In this document: piece by piece, positions 1 through 7,964 of the stretch
Layout of the letters: each line of letters begins with the position of its first letter
Position numbering within the stretch: the first letter of the stretch is position 1
Source of the DNA: Acinetobacter lactucae
GTDB lineage: Bacteria > Pseudomonadota > Gammaproteobacteria > Pseudomonadales > Moraxellaceae
DNA: 64,000 bases
Reading direction: 5' to 3'
Assembly: GCF_001605885.1 (NCBI RefSeq)
Contig: NZ_LRPE01000023.1
Location: 124,001-188,000, forward strand
Translations under genes and position numbers: made by a program
The notes under the pieces: generated by a model
Database searches by the model: none
Seen by the model: only the letters and a program-made list of their open reading frames with translations
Told to the model about the DNA's origin: nothing

Positions 1-492
1 GGTGAAGGTTTCCCATCTGCTAACTTTGGTGTGCCATTAGCGGGTTCATTGATTCCTTACATTGATAAGCAACTTGAAAACGGTCAATCAAAAGAAGAGT
101 GGAAGGGTCAAGTTGAAACCAACAAGATCTTAGGTAACTCACAAATTGTTCCTATTGACGGCCACTGTGTCCGTATTGGCGCAATGCGTTGCCACTCTCA
201 AGCACTTACAATCAAGTTGAAAAAAGATGTACCGCTTGATGAAATTGAAGACATGATTCGTACTTCAAACCAATGGGCGAAAGTTGTACCAAATACTCGT
301 GAAGCGTCTATGACTGACCTTACACCTGTTGCTGTAACTGGAACTTTAACTGTGCCTGTAGGTCGTCTACGTAAACTCAACATGGGTAAAGAATATCTAG
401 GTGCATTTACAGTGGGTGACCAGTTACTTTGGGGTGCTGCTGAGCCTTTACGTCGTATGTTACGTATTTTAGTTGAATATAAAAGCTCATAA
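1..492 (+). CDS. asd: Aspartate-semialdehyde dehydrogenase, C-terminal part (5' end outside window)
   Basis: Asd reduces aspartyl phosphate to aspartate semialdehyde in the cytoplasm, the branch point to lysine/diaminopimelate, threonine and methionine. The window opens inside the gene in frame 1 and carries the last 163 codons. The visible part holds the EEWKGQ stretch and the [10 protein letters not shown] segment, which contains the substrate-binding arginine and the catalytic histidine of the family, followed by the conserved C-terminus [11 protein letters not shown]. The gene is incomplete only because the window starts here. A strong terminator follows 26 bases after the stop. In Pseudomonas asd is also followed by fimV and truA, as here. 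Identification is secure from the C-terminal half alone. Confidence 0.96.
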   Translation, partial: GEGFPSANFGVPLAGSLIPYIDKQLENGQSKEEWKGQVETNKILGNSQIVPIDGHCVRIGAMRCHSQALTIKLKKDVPLDEIEDMIRTSNQWAKVVPNTREASMTDLTPVAVTGTLTVPVGRLRKLNMGKEYLGAFTVGDQLLWGAAEPLRRMLRILVEYKSS

Positions 493-517
493 TTTGATTT
501 GAATTATTCAGTCAAAA

Positions 518-548
518 TAAAAAGCCGATCACATTAGATCGGCTTTTT
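518..548 (+). terminator. Rho-independent terminator after asd
   Basis: The arms AAAAGCCGATC and GATCGGCTTTTT flank a six-base loop and run into a T tract. It separates asd from the fimV-like genes. Confidence 0.9.
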
Positions 549-640
549 CGTAACTGGTTTGTGAAAATTTTACAATTTATTTACATTTCATTATTGTATA
601 ATTTTGAGCGACTTTACGACTTATTAGGTCATGGATTGAG

Positions 641-2002
641 ATGACTGTTTATAACAAATTAAAAATTGCCATTTTCACCATTATGTCTTCGCCTTCTCTT
701 TATGCGATTACATTAGACCCTATACAAATTCAGTCCGCACCCGGCGATTTGTTATATGCTGAAATGAATTTCCAACAAGCTGATCCCAACGCTACCCTAC
801 AAGTCAGTTTGGCAACTCCTGAAGATTTAAACGCGTTAGGAGTGACTCATCAGCCGCCCGGAAATCTTAATTTTTATACACGCCAAAACGGCCAAGGCTC
901 AGGGGTTATTGTTATTACCTCATCTCGCCCTCTGATTGATCCTGAACTGAATATTGTAGTAAAAATTAGTGAAGGTTCTGCCACCCGTTTACAGCATATT
1001 AAAACCGTAATTAAACCTTCTTCTATAAAAAAGATTGAAAATAACGAAAGTACTTTATCACCTCAGTTTATTGTCAATGAAAAAGATATTGCTCTAAATC
1101 TGCCAGAAAGTACCCGTTATGTATCAGCAAATTCGACTCCAGCGACAACTGACTCGAATGGTGAACATAGCCTTAATATTAGCTCTGGAACTACTCCAGC
1201 GATAAACATAAACTCATCCAATACATCTAGCGAAAGCTCTTCTAGTCAGGTTGCTCAACAAGTTGCAGCAAGTACTACTTCTGATCAGATAACAGCAGAA
1301 AATCAAATTAAACCAACCAACGCCAAAACAGCCACAAACAATTCACCAAAAACTCCAGTCAACAAACTAACAGCGCAAAAGAAATCTAAGCCTCAAAAGA
1401 CGTTTAACCAAAATCCTGCCAAGAAACAGACCCTAAGTCCCTATAAAGGCCCAGCAACATCAGGTAAATATGTAGTACAGCGCAACGAGTCTTTATGGAG
1501 CATTGCTAATCGTATCGCAGCAAAAACTAAACAACCTGTTGCGAAAGTCATGCATGATATTCAAGCTCAGAACAGACATGCTTTTATTCAGGGTGATGTA
1601 AATCGTTTACGTCAAGGAATTGCGCTTAACCTAGCCCACTCTCCTGCTACTAAACCTCAGCAAAACAAGTCAAAAGTAGACACAGCACATTCTGAAAAAT
1701 CAACTTCTAGCAAGGCAAAATACCGTTTACAGCAAGCTGAAATGAGTATTGTGGCTGAAAGCAATCAAAATTCTACGCATGGAAGTGCTAAGAAGAGCAC
1801 ACAACAAAGTCAAAACAATACTGAGTTAGCAGTAAAAGTTATGACAACACGAGAAAAAACCGTTACATTACAAAGGAATGTAACCAAACTAAATCAAACT
1901 TTACGTTTAAAAGACCAACGTATTCAACTTTTGAATGCACGTTTGGCAGAGTTACAACAGCAGTTACAAGCACAGCAACAGACTCATAAGCAAAAGCATT
2001 AA
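641..2002 (+). CDS. fimV: FimV-like periplasmic LysM protein (N-terminal half of a split FimV)
   Basis: FimV proteins bind peptidoglycan and help assemble the type IV pilus secretin and polar signalling. This 453-residue product has a probable signal peptide (about 1-22, ending SLYA), then the FimV N-terminal domain (about 23-125: ITLDPIQIQSAPGDLLYAEM). A long Ser/Thr/Asn/Lys-rich linker follows, then a LysM domain (about 275-328, starting YVVQRNESLWSIANR) and a Gln-rich coiled coil (about 401-453). No transmembrane segment follows the LysM domain; Pseudomonas FimV has one in the same chain. The missing membrane and cytoplasmic part is encoded by the next gene, 59 bases downstream, without an intervening terminator. 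Possible -10 TATAAT at 597-602. Family assignment is good; in vivo role is inferred. Confidence 0.85.
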   Translation: MTVYNKLKIAIFTIMSSPSLYAITLDPIQIQSAPGDLLYAEMNFQQADPNATLQVSLATPEDLNALGVTHQPPGNLNFYTRQNGQGSGVIVITSSRPLIDPELNIVVKISEGSATRLQHIKTVIKPSSIKKIENNESTLSPQFIVNEKDIALNLPESTRYVSANSTPATTDSNGEHSLNISSGTTPAININSSNTSSESSSSQVAQQVAASTTSDQITAENQIKPTNAKTATNNSPKTPVNKLTAQKKSKPQKTFNQNPAKKQTLSPYKGPATSGKYVVQRNESLWSIANRIAAKTKQPVAKVMHDIQAQNRHAFIQGDVNRLRQGIALNLAHSPATKPQQNKSKVDTAHSEKSTSSKAKYRLQQAEMSIVAESNQNSTHGSAKKSTQQSQNNTELAVKVMTTREKTVTLQRNVTKLNQTLRLKDQRIQLLNARLAELQQQLQAQQQTHKQKH

Positions 2003-2061
2003 GTTAAAACCAGAGTCAGCTCGCTTTATATTGCAAATATTTATTTTTTAAGGGGAAAGTA

Positions 2062-3327
2062 ATGTTATATGTGATTCCATTTATCATATTGCTCGTGGTC
2101 GCTGTCATTTTAAAAAAACGCGAAAATAGCCAGAAGCAAGAGGCGAATTCCCCTAAAACAATAAATAGAAAAACCAATAAAAAAACGAACGCTAAATCAA
2201 GTAAAAACTCGCGTGAAAAAACTAAAGTCAATGTGGTTGAAAAATCTATCCCTTCTACTCCACAAAGCAGTCCTGTTCCAGACGCTGTTCGTCAGAAGAT
2301 TCAGCTACTTATTCAAGAAAGACAATTCTCAGCCGCTGAAGCTCAAGTCAATCAGGCACTCAAAAAAGATAATACACAACATGAACTTTATTTATTGCTA
2401 CTAGAGATTCATATTGCACAAAAAGATGAGTTTGCAATAACTCAACTGATTGGCCATATTCGTAGCTTGGCGCTCAATGAAATAGCCATTCAAGCAGAAG
2501 CCAGACAAAAAGAATATGAGTCATCAAGACAACCAGATGCGATCGATTTTCCTCAAGCTCAAACATACCCAGAACCAAAAAACACATCTGATGCAACAGC
2601 TCAGTTTGACCAGTTAACAACAAGTACTTCTGAAACTTCTTTCGATAACTTGCAGCAAGACTATACCCCTGTAAAACAAGAACCTGCTGTTGAAGTTGAA
2701 CCTTTAGAGTTTAACTTTTCATTTGAGCAAACCACGTTCACAGAAAGTACCAGCCAACCGACACAGAAATCAGAGTTATCTTCATCTCAACAAACAAATG
2801 ATTTGGCTGACTTAGATTTTTCTTTTGATTTAGCACCACTGCATGAACCTGAGGAAAAAGCCCAAGTAGTAGAAACATCAGCAGAGCAAGAGAACAATAG
2901 CAATACTTTGGATTTTAATCTTGAATTAAACTCTCCAAATCCTGAGACAAAATCTCATGAGCAGATCTCATCATTAGGTGAGCTTAAATTGGTAGAACAA
3001 GCTCCATTAGAAGCGAATTCAATAACACCTCTTGAGTTTTCGCTAGATGAGCCTACTTTTGTTACCCCACCAGAGATTGAAACTCAAAATCATATAAATT
3101 TAGTACGCGAAGAAACGACTCAACATCAAATCCAAGATCCTCTTTTAGAAGCTTTTCCAGAATTAAAACAGTTAGATGAAAGTGAACTTGATCTAAAATT
3201 GGCTGAGCAATACATCAAGTTAGGTGCTTACCCTGCAGCTCAAGCTTTATTGGCAAGCAATGAGCAAAAATTCAACACAGAACAACAACAACGCGCGAAA
3301 AACTTACTTAATCGCATAGCTTCTTAA
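2062..3327 (+). CDS. fimV: FimV C-terminal half: membrane anchor, TPR-like region and FimV C-terminal domain
   Basis: This 421-residue product begins with a single hydrophobic helix (residues 1-17, MLYVIPFIILLVVAVIL) followed by a Lys-rich stretch, so it is probably an inner-membrane protein with a cytoplasmic body. Residues about 70-150 look like the TPR-type helices of FimV (RQFSAAEAQVNQAL). A long acidic Glu/Ser/Thr linker follows, and the last 60 residues match the FimV C-terminal domain (LDLKLAEQYIKLGAYPAAQALL), which contacts cytoplasmic partners in Pseudomonas. A strong AAGGGG ribosome-binding site six bases before the ATG argues for separate translation rather than a sequencing frameshift. 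A terminator follows at 3346-3371. Confidence 0.82.
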   Translation: MLYVIPFIILLVVAVILKKRENSQKQEANSPKTINRKTNKKTNAKSSKNSREKTKVNVVEKSIPSTPQSSPVPDAVRQKIQLLIQERQFSAAEAQVNQALKKDNTQHELYLLLLEIHIAQKDEFAITQLIGHIRSLALNEIAIQAEARQKEYESSRQPDAIDFPQAQTYPEPKNTSDATAQFDQLTTSTSETSFDNLQQDYTPVKQEPAVEVEPLEFNFSFEQTTFTESTSQPTQKSELSSSQQTNDLADLDFSFDLAPLHEPEEKAQVVETSAEQENNSNTLDFNLELNSPNPETKSHEQISSLGELKLVEQAPLEANSITPLEFSLDEPTFVTPPEIETQNHINLVREETTQHQIQDPLLEAFPELKQLDESELDLKLAEQYIKLGAYPAAQALLASNEQKFNTEQQQRAKNLLNRIAS

Positions 3328-3345
3328 AGCTGATCGTTTTACCAT

Positions 3346-3371
3346 AAGCAGTCAGAGATGACTGCTTTTTT
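3346..3371 (+). terminator. Rho-independent terminator after the FimV genes
   Basis: The perfect arms AGCAGTCA and TGACTGCT enclose GAGA and are followed by a T run. The asparaginase start codon lies only 15 bases further on, so that gene needs either read-through or a promoter inside the FimV gene. Confidence 0.88.
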
Positions 3372-3385
3372 ATGCTTGCAATAAT

Positions 3386-4351
3386 ATGAAAAAAATAGCC
3401 TTATTTTATATGGGTGGTACTTTTGGTTGTATTGGTGAACCTTTAGCTCCTATGCCTTATGACCAATTCCTACCTCAACTTGAAAAAGTGATTCCACCAC
3501 ACTTAACAGTTGACTGCTTCGCTGCGCCCAATATTGTTGATAGCAGTGCATGTACGGCGCCTGATTGGTTACGCCTAATTCAACGTATACAACAACTACA
3601 ACTTGAAGGTTATCAGCATTTTGTTGTTATTCATGGTACAGACACGCTCAGTTATGCGGCTGCAACCCTAGCCCGCTTTTTAGGCCAAAGCTGTCATATT
3701 GTGATTACCGGTAGCCAATACCCATTACTTAATATTCAAGGTGACAATACCCGTGAATTTACTGATGCAATTGAGAACTTATATCTTGCATTAGAACAAG
3801 TGATTGCTTTACCTGTGGGTGCTTATCTCGCATTCCACCATCAAGTATTCCATGCGCAAACTGCATCAAAAACGCATACAACTGAACTCGATGCATTCTC
3901 AGGGTTAAGTAGTGAAGTTGAGTTTACACCTCAGCAAAATGAATTGATTGTACAAGATGCCCAAATTGAACGAGCTGCTTCATTCCAGATTTTAAACTGG
4001 ATGATGCAACCTATTGCAACACAGCACTTAGTACAGCAATTACGCCACTTACTTCCTGCCCCTCCGCACTTTTTAGTGTTACAAGGTTTTGGTACAGGCA
4101 ATATCGCTGTAAACCAAGAATTACTTGCAACATTAGATGAGCTTTACACACGTGGCTGCGTCCCGATTCTCACAACTCAAGTGACATTCGGTGGTATTGA
4201 CCAACGTTATGCGATTAGTGCCTGGGCCAAAACTGCAAAAATTGTCATCAGTGATGCACATAGTCATGCAGATCTTTATGCAAAAGCACTTCAAATCTAT
4301 TTAAAATATCCAACCCCAGAACAATGGCTAAGCCATTGGAATGAAAATTAG
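3386..4351 (+). CDS. ansA: L-asparaginase, type I (cytoplasmic) family
   Basis: Hydrolyses asparagine to aspartate and ammonia. The 321-residue protein has both family signatures: the N-terminal threonine motif GGTFG (Thr12) and the second threonine-aspartate motif HGTDTLSYAA (near residues 82-91). ITGSQYPL and NTREFTDAIENL follow. No signal peptide is visible, consistent with the cytoplasmic type. The ATG has no clear Shine-Dalgarno sequence and lies just past the upstream terminator, so expression may be low or depend on an unrecognised promoter. It sits between the fimV-like genes and truA, 20 bases before truA, where many gammaproteobacteria have no gene. The family call is firm; substrate preference (Asn or Gln) cannot be read from sequence. 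Confidence 0.88.
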   Translation: MKKIALFYMGGTFGCIGEPLAPMPYDQFLPQLEKVIPPHLTVDCFAAPNIVDSSACTAPDWLRLIQRIQQLQLEGYQHFVVIHGTDTLSYAAATLARFLGQSCHIVITGSQYPLLNIQGDNTREFTDAIENLYLALEQVIALPVGAYLAFHHQVFHAQTASKTHTTELDAFSGLSSEVEFTPQQNELIVQDAQIERAASFQILNWMMQPIATQHLVQQLRHLLPAPPHFLVLQGFGTGNIAVNQELLATLDELYTRGCVPILTTQVTFGGIDQRYAISAWAKTAKIVISDAHSHADLYAKALQIYLKYPTPEQWLSHWNEN

Positions 4352-4371
4352 CATTAAATAGAGGTGAAGCT

Positions 4372-5169
4372 ATGCAACGTTATGCAGTCGGTATTGAATT
4401 TAGCGGAGTTCAATACCGAGGTTGGCAAACACAACAGCCAGGCGTTGCCAGCGTTCAGGAAACGATTGAGCGTGTACTGAGTAAAATTGCAGATGAGCCT
4501 ATTGCACTTCATGGTGCGGGCCGTACTGATGCGGGAGTACATGCAACAAATATGGTGGCGCACTTCGATACGAATGCCATTCGTCCAGAAACAGGGTGGT
4601 TAAGAGGGGCAAACAGCCAACTGCCTAAAGATATTTCCATTCAGTGGATTAAACTGATGGATGAAAGTTTTCATGCGCGTTTTAAAGCGACTGCTCGACG
4701 TTACCGCTATATCCTCTATAACGCACCTCATCGTCCAGCACTATTACACAAGCAAGTTACTCACATTTATCAAAAGTTAGATGTGCAAAAGATGATTGAA
4801 GCTGCCAGTAAATTTGAAGGAACACATAACTTTGAAACTTTCCGCGCAGCAGCATGCCAGTCAAACCAGCCTGTTCGACATGTAAAACATTGCCGTTTAT
4901 TTGAACATGGCCGCTATTTGGTTCTAGATATTCAAGCAGATGGTTTTTTACACCATATGGTGCGTAATATTGTCGGTTGCTTACTCGAAATTGGTCAAGG
5001 TATGTATGAAATTGATCATATCGATGCAATGTTTGCAGCACAGGATCGTAAGGCAGCAGGCGTAACTGCCCCACCCGATGGCCTTTATTTTATTCAGTGT
5101 AATTATCCTGAGCAGTTTGATTTACCGCAGCCACCACTTGGGCCACATTGGCTCAATTTACCAGATTAA
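4372..5169 (+). CDS. truA: tRNA pseudouridine(38-40) synthase TruA
   Basis: Isomerises uridines 38, 39 and 40 in the anticodon arm of many tRNAs. The 265-residue protein carries the catalytic motif GRTDAGVHA with nucleophile Asp53, preceded by GVQYRGWQTQ and followed by RRYRYILYN and FLHHMVRNIVG, all typical of TruA. Length is standard. A GAGGTG ribosome-binding site lies six bases before the ATG. It follows the asparaginase gene by 20 bases and is probably cotranscribed with it. The structured repeat at 5209-5396 begins 40 bases after its stop and may act as its 3' end. Confidence 0.97.
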   Translation: MQRYAVGIEFSGVQYRGWQTQQPGVASVQETIERVLSKIADEPIALHGAGRTDAGVHATNMVAHFDTNAIRPETGWLRGANSQLPKDISIQWIKLMDESFHARFKATARRYRYILYNAPHRPALLHKQVTHIYQKLDVQKMIEAASKFEGTHNFETFRAAACQSNQPVRHVKHCRLFEHGRYLVLDIQADGFLHHMVRNIVGCLLEIGQGMYEIDHIDAMFAAQDRKAAGVTAPPDGLYFIQCNYPEQFDLPQPPLGPHWLNLPD

Positions 5170-5208
5170 AATATTTAAAACTCAATATTCAAATTAACCA
5201 TTTTATAA

Positions 5209-5396
5209 GATACGCGACGAAGTCATACGCAACCTGCCCTAAATATATAAGTATATGTTTTTGCGAAGCATTAGATATTGATAATTATCTAACAGGTTTT
5301 GCGTATGACAATGGTTTTGGTTACTTTTCCCGAAAGAAAAGTAACTCTAGCTGAAGGCCAATCCAATTATTAAAGCCTCAATGGCACAACTCCGTC
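5209..5396. repeat. Dispersed structured repeat, copy 1 (two hairpins; second copy at 45610-45792)
   Basis: Starts GATACGCGA and ends ACTCCGTC, as does the copy at 45610. A long stem is formed by GTCATACGCAACCTG (5222-5236) and CAGGTTTTGCGTATGAC (5293-5309), and a second by GTTACTTTTC and GAAAAGTAAC (5320-5345). Between the long arms lies TTTTTGCGAAGCATTAGATA, which is shared with copy 2. Stem bases differ between copies in compensating pairs, so structure rather than sequence is kept. No ORF accounts for it. It fills the convergent gap between truA and the AraC-type regulator and may serve as a bidirectional 3'-end element. Confidence 0.8.
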
Positions 5397-5411
5397 ATGA
5401 CATAGGATAAA

Positions 5412-6437
5412 TTAACGGTGTTGTTTACGCTTACGGTATTCAACTGGTGTTTCATTTGTCCAACGCTTAAAAGCACGATAGAACGTACTTGGTTCAGAGA
5501 AACCGGTTAAATACACAATACGCTCAACACTCTCGTTGGTATTTGCCAAAAGCTTTTTAGCCAAACGGCAACGATAGTCAGAAAGTATTTGTTGAAAACT
5601 GGTATTTGCTTCACTGAGCTGAGTACGTAAGCGACGCGGAGTAATATTCAACTGAGCAGCCACCGTTTCCAAGGTGGTTTCTCCGCTTTCCAGTGTTGAA
5701 CCAATTGCGCGACGAACTTCACCCACTAAATCATAACGGGCCAGTTCCTGCAATTTTTCAATTGCGAGCTGCTCATGCAATTGCAATAACTCAGGTTCTG
5801 CTTGCCAAAGCTGGAAATCTAAAATAGCAGGGTCAAAATATAACCGTGTCTCTTTCTGACCTAAGCTAACTGGGCAGCCGAATACACGGAAATATTCATC
5901 CTCAGAAGCACCTTCACTAAAATTAAAATCGATGAAGATAGGATGAAATTGCCCTTCGGTAATGAATTTAAAGAATCTAAGTATGCCTGAAATTGCACAT
6001 TCGGAAAAATGACGGTTGACTAGATTGTCAGCGCCAATCTGTTCGCCATTGGTTAAATAACAACGTCCTTCTTCAACTACCAGTTTTGCATCAAATGCAT
6101 CACTAATGAGTCGTTGATAAGCTAAAGCTCGTTTTAAGCCTTCACCAAAGGTTTCACTACTAATAAATAGATGTTCAATCACCTGCCCTCGATACAAAGG
6201 CAAATGCTCACCTAAATGCAGACCGATGTCTGGATCTTTACTGACTTCCTGAGCGGCAGTCCAAAAGGCGTACTGTGCACTTAACGGTGTACGTGCATTG
6301 GTATCGACCTGATTTAAAGCAACTCCCGCTTTGGTTAATATTTCTTCTGTTGGCAAACCCGCACGACGAATCGCTTGGTAGCCAAAGCGTAATACAACTG
6401 ATGCATCTGTTAGCTGACCCACGCAGTGCCCTTCCAT
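5412..6437 (-). CDS. AraC-family transcriptional regulator with arabinose-binding-type N-domain
   Basis: A 341-residue regulator. Residues about 15-195 fit the N-terminal sensory domain found in OruR/ArgR-like AraC members (AGLPTEEILTKAGV, SAQYAFWTAAQEVSKDPDIGLHLGEH). The C-terminus (about 240-341) is a double helix-turn-helix domain of the AraC type (ETVAAQLNITPRRLRTQL and VYLTGFSEPSTFYRAFKRWTNETPVEYRK). The second helix-turn-helix is well conserved. It has no adjacent target gene: it points away from infA and converges on truA across the repeat. The effector and regulon are unknown. Confidence 0.88.
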   Translation of the reverse strand: MEGHCVGQLTDASVVLRFGYQAIRRAGLPTEEILTKAGVALNQVDTNARTPLSAQYAFWTAAQEVSKDPDIGLHLGEHLPLYRGQVIEHLFISSETFGEGLKRALAYQRLISDAFDAKLVVEEGRCYLTNGEQIGADNLVNRHFSECAISGILRFFKFITEGQFHPIFIDFNFSEGASEDEYFRVFGCPVSLGQKETRLYFDPAILDFQLWQAEPELLQLHEQLAIEKLQELARYDLVGEVRRAIGSTLESGETTLETVAAQLNITPRRLRTQLSEANTSFQQILSDYRCRLAKKLLANTNESVERIVYLTGFSEPSTFYRAFKRWTNETPVEYRKRKQHR

Positions 6438-6623
6438 GTAGATACTTCATTGATATTTAGGGCTGTTGACCTTTATGCAATTAACAGTCCCTAATAACTA
6501 TGATTTTAGATTAGCGTTGATTGACCAAACTGACAACAGAATTACTCTTCTTTTGTGAAAAAAATTACATCTTTTTTTATTAGTCATACTTTAACCAGAT
6601 GCTTTAGCAGAAGTGTGTCTATC

Positions 6624-6652
6624 TTGTTTTTTTTAAAAAAATTGACTATAAT
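6624..6652 (+). promoter_or_regulatory. Sigma-70 promoter of infA
   Basis: TTGTTT (6624-6629), a 17-base spacer and TATAAT (6647-6652). A G+C-rich stretch follows the -10 box, typical of growth-rate-controlled translation genes. The ATG is about 27 bases after the expected start of transcription. Confidence 0.8.
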
Positions 6653-6685
6653 TTGCGCCTTTCCAATTTGATCATCAGGTAGGCT

Positions 6686-6907
6686 ATGGCCAATAAAGAG
6701 GAACTCATTGAGTTCGAAGGCGTTGTCACCGAAACGCTTCCTAATACGATGTTCCGTGTACGTCTTGAAAACGGTCACGAAGTTATTGCACACATTTCTG
6801 GTAAAATGCGTAAACACTATATTCGTATTCTTACTGGCGACAGTGTAAAAGTCGAAATGACTCCATATGACTTAACTAAGGGTCGTATTACGTACCGTGC
6901 TCGCTAA
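6686..6907 (+). CDS. infA: Translation initiation factor IF-1
   Basis: IF-1 occupies the ribosomal A site during initiation and helps IF-2 and IF-3. The 73-residue S1-like (OB-fold) protein matches the family along its whole length ([54 protein letters not shown]). The gene is monocistronic: a consensus promoter lies just upstream and a terminator 12 bases after the stop. An AGGTAGG ribosome-binding site precedes the ATG. Confidence 0.98.
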   Translation: MANKEELIEFEGVVTETLPNTMFRVRLENGHEVIAHISGKMRKHYIRILTGDSVKVEMTPYDLTKGRITYRAR

Positions 6908-6918
6908 TTAGTGAATGC

Positions 6919-6949
6919 AAAAAAGCCACTTTATGATGTGGCTTTTTTA
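6919..6949 (+). terminator. Rho-independent terminator after infA
   Basis: AAAAGCCAC and GTGGCTTTTTT arms with a short loop and T tract. The reverse strand is also A-rich on the other side, so it may also end the convergent LprI-like gene. Confidence 0.88.
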
Positions 6950-6958
6950 TTGCGTCAT

Positions 6959-7330
6959 TTATTCATTTAAGCGACTGGTTTTACATCCTACCGTTTGGCA
7001 TTCACGCAATCTTTCTTGCAGCCAATGGTTTCTTTCCTGCGTTGTCTGTAAACGACATTGCACGTCTACGCTATTCCTATTTGAATTTGTACACTCGGCG
7101 TCACGTTGACGTATCCATGCAAGTTGAGACTTCTTAAGAATATTTTTCTGCGCGGTATTTAACTTTACTCGTAGAGCTTGATAATTCTTATTCAGATCTG
7201 CATCAGCGCTCGCATAAATTTTATTTGTACAGTAAATATCATCGTAAGTATTGCGGGCACTATCACAGTTATCCGCATAGACCGAAGTCATTCCAACGCT
7301 ACATAAAAAAGCAAAAACTATTTTTCTCAT
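6959..7330 (-). CDS. Secreted LprI-like (DUF1311) protein
   Basis: A 123-residue protein with a signal peptide (about 1-19, ending VYA). The mature part shows the DUF1311/LprI pattern: DLNKNYQALR, AQLAWIRQRDAEC-type spacing (here KKSQLAWIRQRDAEC) and a Gln/Glu/Arg-rich last helix. Six cysteines remain after cleavage, enough for three disulfides in the periplasm. LprI of Mycobacterium inhibits lysozyme; whether this homologue does so is not shown by sequence. It is divergent from the lipoprotein gene at 7505 and convergent with infA. Confidence 0.78.
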   Translation of the reverse strand: MRKIVFAFLCSVGMTSVYADNCDSARNTYDDIYCTNKIYASADADLNKNYQALRVKLNTAQKNILKKSQLAWIRQRDAECTNSNRNSVDVQCRLQTTQERNHWLQERLRECQTVGCKTSRLNE

Positions 7331-7504
7331 CCTTTTCTTCCTTAAGTTTTTTATGAAATTATTATTAAAGCGGTTCGAATGTAATTGATAAATCTAAAAA
7401 CAAATTCACTTTCATTTATCATAATCTTCCTTTTTTACTTTACAAGCTTGTAAATACAACCTATTGTTCTTTAATAATAAATATAATTTTATATAGAGAG
7501 AAAA

Positions 7505-7912
7505 ATGAACATATATACCCGATGCCAAATTGGCTTATTGTCTTTTATGATTATTTATCTTAACGGTTGTGCTAGCCATCCACGCCAATCTATAGATTTA
7601 CAAGAATATTTAAAAGGTTTTCTAGGTAAATCAACGGCGACCATTCAACAAGATATCAATCTACGGAGTCTTGGCTTTCAAGTCGCCAACACTCCACAAA
7701 AAACATCCAATCAACTCATCTATACGATTTTACGTCCGTTAAGCATTCCAATTCCGATGGTGAGTAATGTTGATATGAGAGGTGGTTCTGTTCCCATACA
7801 ATCGGGGAATTTAAGCAGTAACTCTTATGATCTAAATTTCAACTGCAAAGTGATTTTCCAGCTTAAGAATGATATTGCCGAGTCTATTCAATATGAAGGT
7901 AAAGCCTGCTAA
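7505..7912 (+). CDS. Small lipoprotein of unknown function
   Basis: A 135-residue product with a lipoprotein signal peptide: a hydrophobic stretch and lipobox YLNGC, with Cys22 as the predicted first residue of the mature protein. The mature part is about 114 residues and ends with a small cysteine-containing motif (NCKVIFQLKNDI and YEGKAC). That arrangement is seen in several small SmpA/OmlA-like Acinetobacter lipoproteins; the resemblance is weak. An AGAGAG-type ribosome-binding site lies just before the ATG. It converges on leuB across a shared terminator. No function can be assigned. Confidence 0.7.
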   Translation: MNIYTRCQIGLLSFMIIYLNGCASHPRQSIDLQEYLKGFLGKSTATIQQDINLRSLGFQVANTPQKTSNQLIYTILRPLSIPIPMVSNVDMRGGSVPIQSGNLSSNSYDLNFNCKVIFQLKNDIAESIQYEGKAC

Positions 7913-7923
7913 AACATAGGCAC

Positions 7924-7954
7924 AAAAAAACGCAGCGTTGAGCTGCGTTTTTTA
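7924..7954. terminator. Bidirectional terminator between the lipoprotein gene and leuB
   Basis: AAAAAACGCAGC and GCTGCGTTTTTT arms around GTTGA, with A and T tracts on opposite sides, so it can serve both convergent genes. Confidence 0.9.
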
Positions 7955-7964
7955 TAAGAAGCTT

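Noticed and set aside
1990..2075. Frameshift error joining the two FimV parts
   Set aside because: The parts are separated by 59 bases with stops and a strong ribosome-binding site, so no single-base change would fuse them.
5148..5354. 68-codon plus-strand ORF overlapping the end of truA
   Set aside because: It reads through the structured repeat and has no coding character.
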